Shown in pieces: positions 13,927 to 19,481 of a stretch of 19,481 nt of DNA. Source of the stretch: Bacteroidales bacterium UBA6428. Lineage in GTDB: Bacteria; Bacteroidota; Bacteroidia; Bacteroidales; UBA932. Under the pieces are notes generated by a model. That model was not told the origin of the DNA. It worked only from the letters and a program-made list of their open reading frames with translations, and did not search any database. The position numbers were made by a program, and so were the translations under genes. Position 1 is the first letter of the stretch. The number at the start of each line of letters is the position of its first letter. The DNA is taken from assembly GCA_002437305.1 (NCBI GenBank), contig DJOW01000029.1, positions 1 through 19,481 on the forward strand. Reading direction: 5' to 3'.

Positions 13927-14253
13927 TTGGGAAAGTTTAAGAAACTCTGGGACATCGCCAAGGATGACAAGAACGTAGAGAGACGTTCTTTTGTGCGTTA
14001 TGCCATCTTTGCCTCTGTCGCTTTCATAATAATGGTCGGTTTTGTGAACCAGAACAACATCGTCCGCTGGATCAAGGCCGGTTTTGAGATCCGAGACCAG
14101 GAAAGACTTATCGAGCGTTACAACGCTGAGATCAAGCAGATGGACCGCAAGATTCATGGCCTTACCCACAGCAGGGACACCCTTGAGCGGTTCGCCCGTG
14201 AGAGTTTTGGATTCGCTGAGCCGGGCGATGATGTGTATGTGATTGAAAAATAA
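13927..14253 (+). CDS. Septum formation initiator (FtsB/DivIC-like)
   Basis: The 108-residue protein has a short basic cytosolic end, one membrane helix (FVRYAIFASVAFIIMVGFV) and a charged heptad-rich segment (EIRDQERLIERYNAEIKQ), the layout of FtsB/DivIC, which bridges FtsQ and FtsL in the divisome. The C-terminal ESFGFAEPGDDVYVIEK is typical of Bacteroidota members. The start is uncertain: no ATG lies near the conserved start. I use TTG at 13927 (LGKFKKLW), which fits the length and the plus-strand -7 element; GTG at 13906 is an alternative. The ATG at 13834 would overlap the divergent nucleotidyltransferase and adds an unlikely N-terminus. purB follows after 15 bases, probably in the same transcript. 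Confidence 0.85.
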   Translation: MGKFKKLWDIAKDDKNVERRSFVRYAIFASVAFIIMVGFVNQNNIVRWIKAGFEIRDQERLIERYNAEIKQMDRKIHGLTHSRDTLERFARESFGFAEPGDDVYVIEK

Positions 14254-14268
14254 TTTATTTACGGAAAT

Positions 14269-15630
14269 ATGGATTTTAATTCTCTTCTGGCGGTGTCTCC
14301 GATCGATGGTCGTTATGCTGCCAAGACAGCATCGTTGAGACAGTACTTCAGCGAGTTCGCCTTGATCCGCAACCGTGTACGGGTAGAGGTGGAATATTTC
14401 ATCGCTTTGTGTGGGATCCCGTTGCCTCAGTTGGCTGGTTTTGGTGATGGCTCCGGGCTTACCCGTGACGAGCTTTTCTGCCGCCTGCGCCGGCTCTACC
14501 AGGCCATGACACCAGAGGACGCCCAGAGAGTAAAGGACATAGAGAAGGTCACCAACCACGATGTCAAGGCGGTAGAGTATTTTATAAAGGAGAATTTCAA
14601 ATCTTTGGGAATATCCCGGTGGCAGGAGTTTGTCCATTTCGGACTGACATCCCAGGACATCAACAACACGGCCCAGCCGCTGATGCTCAAGGAGGCTCTG
14701 GAAAATGAATATCTTCCCGCGTTGGATGAGGTTGTCTCCATTCTGAAGGACGACGTGGAGGCCTGGAAGGATGTCCCGATGCTTGCAAGGACACACGGAC
14801 AGCCTGCCACTCCGACAAGGCTAGGCAAGGAATTCCATGTTTTTGTGGCCAGGCTTGAGGAGCAGCTTCGCCAGTTCGGTCAGTTGACCTGGCCTGCCAA
14901 ATTCGGAGGCGCGACCGGCAACATGAACGCCCACAAGGTGGCCTTCCCGGACATTGACTGGCCTGCCTTCGCTGACAGGTTCGTCTCATCGCTCGGATTG
15001 AGAAGGTCTTTCCCTACGACCCAGATAGACCACTACGACAATCTTGCGGCCATATTCGACTGCCTCCGCCGCATCAACACGATCCTGGTTGATCTCTGCC
15101 GCGACATCTGGACCTACATCTCCATGGAATATTTCCACCAGCAGGTAGCCAAGAACGAGGTCGGTTCCTCGGCCATGCCCCACAAGGTCAATCCGATTGA
15201 TTTCGAGAACGCCGAGGGCAACCTGGGCATGGCGGACGCTGTGTTCACTTTCTTGTCGATGAAACTCCCGATCTCCAGGCTGCAGAGGGACCTGACCGAC
15301 TCGACCGTCCAGCGCAACATCGGAGTCCCTGTGGCTCATGGAATGATCGCCCTCGCATCGCTTAAGAAAGGCCTTGGCAAGCTGATCCTGAACCGGCCGG
15401 CCATCGACGCTGACCTGCACCGCAACTGGGCCGTGGTCGCCGAGGCCATCCAGACCATCCTCCGCCGCGAGAACTACCCGAATCCGTACGAGACCCTGAA
15501 AAATCTTACCCGCACCGGCTCGGCAATCGATGAGAAGACCATTGAGGATTTTGTTGACACTTTGGATGTGGGCGATTCCGTCAAGGAGGAAATCCGCGCC
15601 ATCACCCCGTGGAACTACACCGGCTTCTGA
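14269..15630 (+). CDS. purB: Adenylosuccinate lyase
   Basis: PurB catalyses two beta-eliminations in purine synthesis: SAICAR to AICAR plus fumarate, and adenylosuccinate to AMP plus fumarate. The 453-residue protein is of E. coli-type length. It contains LTSQDINNTA, THGQPATPTRLG (about 175-186) and the superfamily signature GSSAMPHKVNP (about 299-309), which holds the catalytic serine loop. The N-terminus LLAVSPIDGRY is diagnostic of PurB. The ATG at 14269 fits the family start. It sits 15 bases after the division gene, and a 16-bp hairpin follows the stop. The fumarate produced could feed the fumarase at 40-1656, though the genes are not linked. Confidence 0.97.
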   Translation: MDFNSLLAVSPIDGRYAAKTASLRQYFSEFALIRNRVRVEVEYFIALCGIPLPQLAGFGDGSGLTRDELFCRLRRLYQAMTPEDAQRVKDIEKVTNHDVKAVEYFIKENFKSLGISRWQEFVHFGLTSQDINNTAQPLMLKEALENEYLPALDEVVSILKDDVEAWKDVPMLARTHGQPATPTRLGKEFHVFVARLEEQLRQFGQLTWPAKFGGATGNMNAHKVAFPDIDWPAFADRFVSSLGLRRSFPTTQIDHYDNLAAIFDCLRRINTILVDLCRDIWTYISMEYFHQQVAKNEVGSSAMPHKVNPIDFENAEGNLGMADAVFTFLSMKLPISRLQRDLTDSTVQRNIGVPVAHGMIALASLKKGLGKLILNRPAIDADLHRNWAVVAEAIQTILRRENYPNPYETLKNLTRTGSAIDEKTIEDFVDTLDVGDSVKEEIRAITPWNYTGF

Positions 15631-15653
15631 TCTTCCACGCTTCATTATCAGGA

Positions 15654-15696
15654 TGTTATCCGCCACTCATTCTATGTCAGTGAGTGGCGGATAACA
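15654..15696 (+). terminator. 16-bp perfect hairpin after purB
   Basis: TGTTATCCGCCACTCA (15654-15669) is the exact complement of TGAGTGGCGGATAACA (15681-15696), with an 11-base loop. It lies 23 bases after the purB stop. No U-tract follows, as is often so in Bacteroidota. It may serve convergent transcription from the right too. Confidence 0.65.
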
Positions 15697-15725
15697 CGTT
15701 AATTATAAGATGGTTAACATCTCGT

Positions 15726-15747
15726 CTTTAGTGCGGATTCACTAAAG
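15726..15747 (-). terminator. Small hairpin between purB and the BT_3928-like gene
   Basis: CTTTAGTG (15726-15733) and CACTAAAG (15740-15747) pair around CGGATT. It lies 80 bases past the minus-strand stop, so it may end that transcript; weak evidence. Confidence 0.35.
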
Positions 15748-15826
15748 GTGAGAGCCTAAAACATTTATTATTAACGGTTTGTAAATCACGTCAATATTTC
15801 CTTCCAGCCTGAGATTGCTGACACTT

Positions 15827-17062
15827 TTAGAGTATCAGCAGAACGGCGAAGACGTAGAGCAAGAAGCCTTGGAAGCGGAGGCGTGTTTTGGTGCTGTGGT
15901 GCAGCATCTCCTCGGTAGGGTCGTCTTCTGCCATCTCGCGAAGGGTCTCTTCGGAAGGGATGTTTCTGCGGGAATATTTCCGGATGAGCTGGCCATCATT
16001 GAACCAAGTCGCGCCGCCGTTGGACCTGTTGAGGGTCATAAGCGTTTTCTTGTCGGCGAAATATGTCAATCCTGCCAACCGGGAGTGCGTCTCGGGTTCA
16101 ATCGCCGGAAGCCTGTCAAACTGCTCCCTTGTGGTGGACACCAGCAGCAGGGGAGTGAACCCTGCTGCATCCGCGTCGCCAAGGGCATCGGCTATCTTAG
16201 CCCAGAATGATCCATTGGCCTTGACAGGATCGTAGACCGAGACCGTGAGGACATTGCCGACAGTGGCAAGCTCGTCCCTGTAGTTGCCATGAGAGTCTGA
16301 GAATGAAAGGTCCGGCTCGTTGTCCTTGACATCGGCGCCGTTGATGAAGATTGTCTCCGTGCGGACGTAGGTCCATGTCGAGTCCGGAAGTCTGTCCAGG
16401 TCGAATGCGCCTTCCTGGCCGTTCTTCTCGTAGATGATAGTTGATTTGTAGTGGCCGGTGGATCCGTTTTCCCCATCATCGTCCCGCGCCGCAAGCAGTT
16501 CGCTTCCGGGAGAGAAAGCGGTGTAGTCCACTAATGGAATGGATGTCAGGGAGTACGCAGTGAAGGCGATGATGGAGGCGGAGACAATGGCGAACGAGAC
16601 GTGTTTCCGTTTCCTGTTCTTTCCGAAATGCTTGAACGGCAGGAATGCGGCCATCGCCAATGCCAGCAACACCAGATTCTTAAGGAATGTCTGGAAGTTG
16701 GTCAGATGGATGGCCTCTCCGAAGCAGCCGCAATCAGTAAGGCTGACAGGATTGAATATGGCCAGGAACAACGTCAGAACCGTAAAGAAGACAATCATCG
16801 CCGAGGTGATGATGGCAACCAGCCTACGCCATACTCCGCTGATCATCGCGGCCCCGAGGATGGCCTCGGCGAGCGCGAAAACCACAGCCGTGACCTTCGC
16901 CGCAGGCATCAGGAACGAGACATGAAAGAACCTGAAATATCCTTCCATGACCAATCCCGCCCCGACCGGATCAAGCAGCTTGAATATTCCGGCGAGCAGG
17001 AAAACAACCCCTATGATGAATGCGCACAGCCTTCTGAGCCTGAAGAAAAATTCGTTGTTCAT
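15827..17062 (-). CDS. BT_3928-family DoxX/MauE-like membrane protein
   Basis: The 411-residue protein begins with a DoxX/MauE-like four-helix bundle: hydrophobic segments near 11-30, 51-75, 80-103 and 127-143, and a DCGCFGE motif at 110-116 typical of MauE-like proteins that handle redox-active cysteines. A fifth segment (155-172) precedes a soluble region of about 220 residues with little resemblance to known enzymes, and a last hydrophobic segment (about 396-411) ends the protein. This is the layout of Bacteroidota BT_3928-family proteins, whose function is unknown. A role in periplasmic thiol chemistry is inference from the CGCF motif. It overlaps the tmk stop by 4 bases (ATGA), so the two are coupled. 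Confidence 0.85.
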   Translation of the reverse strand: MNNEFFFRLRRLCAFIIGVVFLLAGIFKLLDPVGAGLVMEGYFRFFHVSFLMPAAKVTAVVFALAEAILGAAMISGVWRRLVAIITSAMIVFFTVLTLFLAIFNPVSLTDCGCFGEAIHLTNFQTFLKNLVLLALAMAAFLPFKHFGKNRKRKHVSFAIVSASIIAFTAYSLTSIPLVDYTAFSPGSELLAARDDDGENGSTGHYKSTIIYEKNGQEGAFDLDRLPDSTWTYVRTETIFINGADVKDNEPDLSFSDSHGNYRDELATVGNVLTVSVYDPVKANGSFWAKIADALGDADAAGFTPLLLVSTTREQFDRLPAIEPETHSRLAGLTYFADKKTLMTLNRSNGGATWFNDGQLIRKYSRRNIPSEETLREMAEDDPTEEMLHHSTKTRLRFQGFLLYVFAVLLIL

Positions 17063-17745
17063 TTGGTTTCGATATGTTCGTCAATAACTTCCTTGACCTT
17101 TGCGAATATCCCGTCCGGAGGCAGCATCTCCCCGAACTCGTCCGAGCAGTCGATCCTGATGAAATCCGGATCCATCGCGACCTGCTGCCTGTAAATGGCC
17201 TGAACCTGCCTCTGGAACTCTATGTCTGACTCATGGATGTCCTTGGACCCGTGGAGATATTCCCTGTCGCTGCCGGTTCTCGCCGATTCCAGCCTGCTCT
17301 CGACGAATGAGATAGGAACATCCAGGAATATGTTCAAGTCAGGCTTCGGGAGGCCGAAGCCGCCATATTCAGTGTCCATTATCCACTTGCGCAGTCTTTC
17401 TCTTTCCGCCATGTCATGGAGTTTGGCGCATTGGTAGGCGATGTTTGAGTAGACGTACCTGTCAAGCAGCACCGAACCGCCTTCCGCCAGGGTCTTCTTC
17501 ATCTGCGGAGCGGCCCCGTGCCTGTCCTCGGCGAACAGCAGGGCGACCAGTTGAGGGTGCACGGCCTCGTTGCTGCCGAAATCCCCGCGCAGGAACCGGC
17601 TGATAAGATCCCCGTAGACGGGAGCGTCATATCTTGGAAAGTGGATATACTCCAACTCCGGGCATACCTTTTCGAGATAAGCCTTCAACTTCTTGACTTG
17701 CGTGGACTTGCCAGCGCCATCCAAACCTTCCAGAACGACCAGCAT
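17059..17745 (-). CDS. tmk: Thymidylate kinase
   Basis: Tmk phosphorylates dTMP to dTDP in dTTP synthesis. The 228-residue protein begins MLVVLEGLDGAGKSTQ, where GLDGAGKS is the P-loop, and has LLDRYVYSNIAYQ for the DRY/DRH substrate-binding motif and LDVPISFVESR near 140. The lid region contains SARTGSDREY. I start at 17745 rather than the ATG at 17784, because the extra residues are unlike the family and would overlap the folP promoter region. The family is usually about 205-215 residues, so this one is slightly long. It heads a two-gene transcript with the BT_3928-like gene. Confidence 0.93.
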   Translation of the reverse strand: MLVVLEGLDGAGKSTQVKKLKAYLEKVCPELEYIHFPRYDAPVYGDLISRFLRGDFGSNEAVHPQLVALLFAEDRHGAAPQMKKTLAEGGSVLLDRYVYSNIAYQCAKLHDMAERERLRKWIMDTEYGGFGLPKPDLNIFLDVPISFVESRLESARTGSDREYLHGSKDIHESDIEFQRQVQAIYRQQVAMDPDFIRIDCSDEFGEMLPPDGIFAKVKEVIDEHIETK

Positions 17746-17800
17746 AGCGATTGATTTTTTATGGAGGTCTTGAGTCGTGGTCAAAACATCTTCCGAACCG

Positions 17801-17829
17801 CAAAGATATTCAATTTTTGTCTATTTTTG
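17801..17829. promoter_or_regulatory. Divergent tmk/folP promoter region
   Basis: TATCTTTG on the minus strand (17808-17801) points to tmk, with TTTTG 23 bases upstream. TATTTTTG on the plus strand (17822-17829) points to folP, starting 18 bases before the ATG; its -33 is weak. Confidence 0.45.
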
Positions 17830-17846
17830 TCCAAAATTATTTCATT

Positions 17847-18677
17847 ATGGGGAACAACGTATCAAGAAACATACAGGTGATGGGCATCGTCAATCTCACC
17901 GATGACTCCTTTTTCGCGGGCAGCCGCAACCTGCGTCCTGACGGGACCTTCGACGAGGAACTTTTCCGAGGCAGGATTGTGAATATGCTTGAGTCGGGAG
18001 CGGGCATACTCGATCTGGGGGCATGCTCGACCCGCCCGGGATCTGATTCGATCAGTGGGGAGGAAGAATGGAGGAGACTGGAGCCGGCCTTACGGATTCT
18101 TGCGGCTGAGCATGAGGGAGTCCGTGTCTCAATCGACACATTCCGCCCGGAGGTCGTGAGCAGAGCCTTTGACATCATAGGCCCTTTCATCGTGAACGAT
18201 GTCAGCGGCGGATGCGGGGAGATGTGGTCGTTGCTCGGCCAGCTTGGATTGCCTTACATCGCCATGCACACCAGGGGAACTCCTAAGAATATGCAGAGTC
18301 TCACCGACTACGACAACGTCACCGAGGCTGTCCGAGAGTTCTTCGTCGGGATCGCCGCCGAGGCGGACAGGCACGGTGTGAAAGACTGGATCCTTGATCC
18401 GGGTTTCGGTTTCGCCAAGACCGTGGAGCAGAACTGGCAGCTGCTCCGCGAGATGTCCGTGCTTCAGGAGCTCGGCAAGGAGATTCTCGTGGGCCTTTCC
18501 CGCAAGAGTTTTCTGTTCAGACCTTTGGGCATCACTCCTGCCGAGGCCTTGCCCGCCACCCAGGTCGCTGACTTCATCGCATTGCAAAACGGAGCGGACA
18601 TCCTCCGCGTCCATGATGTCGCCGAGGCTGTCCGCACCGTCAAACTCTATCGTCTTTTCAACGGCTGCGGTTTGTAA
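17847..18677 (+). CDS. folP: Dihydropteroate synthase
   Basis: DHPS joins 4-aminobenzoate to dihydropterin pyrophosphate in folate synthesis and is the sulfonamide target. The 276-residue protein has the loop MGIVNLTDDSFFAGSRN (usually N-V-T-P-D-S-F, so D replaces P here), LDLGACSTRPGS, VSIDTFRPEV, IVNDVSGG, AMHTRGTPKNMQ, ILDPGFGFAKT and GLSRKSF. AMHTRG has T where MHMRG is usual. The start at 17847 follows the folP-oriented -7 element; the earlier ATG at 17751 would read through the divergent promoter region. In many Bacteroidota the diadenylate cyclase gene follows folP; here it does not. Confidence 0.95.
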   Translation: MGNNVSRNIQVMGIVNLTDDSFFAGSRNLRPDGTFDEELFRGRIVNMLESGAGILDLGACSTRPGSDSISGEEEWRRLEPALRILAAEHEGVRVSIDTFRPEVVSRAFDIIGPFIVNDVSGGCGEMWSLLGQLGLPYIAMHTRGTPKNMQSLTDYDNVTEAVREFFVGIAAEADRHGVKDWILDPGFGFAKTVEQNWQLLREMSVLQELGKEILVGLSRKSFLFRPLGITPAEALPATQVADFIALQNGADILRVHDVAEAVRTVKLYRLFNGCGL

Positions 18678-19077
18678 AAGGCAACAGAAATATTTTTTCC
18701 GGTTGAATCAACAGCCAGTCCGCGCCCGTTTCTTCAGGTAACGGATTTTTTGTGAATATGGCGGCACACAAGTACCGCACGGAACGCAATGAGACGCTTC
18801 AAGTATGCCGCCTGTGCTTTCTCGAAGTATAGGCGGCATGCTCCGCCATCCAACACGGACAAGAGAGCGTGATCATATGCCGGCATTTTACAATCGTGTC
18901 TGCAACAAGAACCGGAAAGACGCAAGGGCAAACCAGTCTCCGCGGGCTCAACCGGTTGGAACATATAAATCAAATATGATTATTTTGAATTTTTCCAAAT
19001 TATGTCACTATTCAAAGAATTACACAACAACAACTTAACGGCTAATGTTAGCAAGGTTAATAATTTTAGTAAAATAA
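18678..19077. other. Gene-poor stretch after folP
   Basis: No convincing gene is present. Two open frames of about 77-79 codons, one per strand, overlap each other and match nothing I recognise. The stretch contains one strong hairpin (18805-18839) and becomes AT-rich after 18960. Confidence 0.6.
18805..18839 (+). terminator. Hairpin downstream of folP
   Basis: ATGCCGCCT (18805-18813) pairs with AGGCGGCAT (18831-18839) around a 17-base loop in which CTT/AAG can pair. It is 128 bases past the folP stop, without a U-tract, so a terminator role is only possible. Confidence 0.4.
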
Positions 19078-19110
19078 TTTGGAAATACGGCGGGTAAAGG
19101 GATATCTTTG
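19078..19110 (+). promoter_or_regulatory. Candidate promoter in the right-hand gap
   Basis: TTTG (19078-19081) and TATCTTTG (19103-19110) are 21 bases apart, a good Bacteroidota -33/-7 pair. Transcription would start near 19117 and go straight into a hairpin. Confidence 0.5.
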
Positions 19111-19116
19111 TAACCG

Positions 19117-19165
19117 GAGGCGGGAATCCGGCTTGAAACCGGATTGGCCGACAGATTTTTAAGTT
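19117..19165 (+). ncRNA. Possible short RNA with hairpin
   Basis: Just after the promoter, AATCCGG (19125-19131) pairs with CCGGATT (19139-19145) around CTTGAAA, then GGCCGACAGATTTTT follows. The hairpin plus T-run could end a transcript of about 45 bases, or form a leader of something beyond. No ORF is attached. Confidence 0.3.
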
Positions 19166-19211
19166 TAATTTTTATTTTTTTGTGACAATGTAGATCTTTA
19201 TCTTCAAGGCA

Positions 19212-19253
19212 CAAAAAAAATGGAGCGCAAATCTTGGCGGATCAGAGCTCCAT
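19212..19253 (-). terminator. Intrinsic terminator on the minus strand
   Basis: Read leftward, ATGGAGC (19253-19247) pairs with GCTCCAT (19226-19220), followed by a run of eight Ts and G. This is a textbook terminator for a transcript coming from the right. Confidence 0.7.
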
Positions 19254-19336
19254 TCGGGTGCCACAGACTGGAAATTTAGGGATCAGTCGCCCCTGACGAC
19301 ACGCTATGGCGGTTCAAATGTAGGGATTAATTCTCA
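19213..19336 (-). ncRNA. Possible ~125-nt minus-strand RNA
   Basis: A -7-like TATTTTTG (19350-19343, minus) would start transcription near 19336, and the terminator at 19253-19212 would end it. Between them lie GGGATT/AATCCC and GTCG/CGAC hairpins and the direct repeat AAATNTAGGGAT (19272-19283, 19316-19327, plus strand). There is no ORF and no clear -33. It could instead be the 3' end of a longer transcript entering from beyond the window. No RNA family is recognised. Confidence 0.3.
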
Positions 19337-19399
19337 ATCCCGCAAAAATACCCTACAAAATCGCTTTGCGCGACCGACGGCGCGCCCCCGGCAAAGGAG

Positions 19400-19465
19400 G
19401 GAGGCCACATTTCAATCCGGGCCGCAAACCCGGACAGGTCAAACCTGTGCATACCCGGGGCCTCC
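19400..19465. other. Three-way-junction-like fold at the window edge
   Basis: GGAGGCC (19400-19406) pairs with GGCCTCC (19459-19465) and encloses two hairpins, TCCGGG/CCCGGA (19416-19421, 19429-19434) and ACAGGT/ACCTGT (19434-19439, 19443-19448). It resembles a small structured RNA or regulatory element on either strand. I could not assign it to tRNA or a known riboswitch, and the rest may lie outside the window. Confidence 0.4.
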
Positions 19466-19481
19466 TGTGCCCTGACATGCG

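Noticed and set aside
13843..14796. 317-codon minus-strand open frame
   Set aside because: It is the complement of the division gene and purB, both clearly recognised.
18734..19038. Two small overlapping open frames, one on each strand
   Set aside because: No motifs, no start signals, an internal hairpin, and mutual overlap make both doubtful.
19400..19465. tRNA, suggested by a 7-bp end stem and a 5-bp/7-base hairpin
   Set aside because: There is no T-arm or D-arm consensus, the loop lacks U33, and the total of 66 bases is too short.

Overview
The window looks like chromosomal DNA of a Bacteroidales-type Bacteroidota. Three things suggest this: several upstream regions carry the Bacteroidota -7 motif TAnnTTTG (some with a -33 TTG), most starts lack a Shine-Dalgarno sequence, and the gene families are typical of the phylum (DoxX-like BT_3928 family, paired PspC proteins with PadR, a GH123-like DUF4091 protein, AAA/DUF4143). 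Genus is not claimed. Most of the window is housekeeping DNA, with two RNA-like, gene-poor stretches.

Layout, left to right. 40-1656 is a class I [4Fe-4S] fumarase. 1730-3424 is a secreted GH123-like protein. 3425-4760 has no intact gene. It holds a folded-RNA-like segment (3509-3796) closed by an 8-bp terminal helix, flanked by imperfect direct repeats and followed by a strong bidirectional hairpin; two 58-bp hairpin units with covarying stems (3976-4033, 4079-4136); a C-terminal remnant of a second GH123-like gene; and promoter/hairpin signals. 4761-6835 is a coupled PspC-PadR-PspC operon with a 14-codon ORF bridging its last junction. 6836-6989 is a convergent terminator zone.

On the minus strand, rpsO (9835-9560) and pnp (9386-6990) keep the conserved ribosomal protein S15-PNPase order, but a terminator separates them and the PNPase has an RGG-repeat tail. 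11275-9995 is an AAA/DUF4143 ATPase. 13846-11399 is a tight three-gene minus-strand unit: sugar nucleotidyltransferase, CPBP membrane protease, YgjP-type metallopeptidase. A divergent promoter region then leads into a FtsB/DivIC-like division protein and purB (plus). 17745-15827 is tmk followed by a BT_3928-family membrane protein (minus), and folP diverges from tmk (plus, 17847-18677).

18678-19481 has no recognisable gene. It does contain a hairpin, a promoter followed directly by a hairpin, a U-tract terminator on the minus strand behind a possible ~125-nt RNA, and a three-way-junction-like fold at the right edge.

The most interesting parts are the orphan structured RNA at 3509-3796, which resembles a stand-alone HEARO/omega-RNA-type element in layout but was not checked against a model, and the twin covarying hairpins beside it. 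No CRISPR array, tRNA, rRNA or intact transposase was seen.
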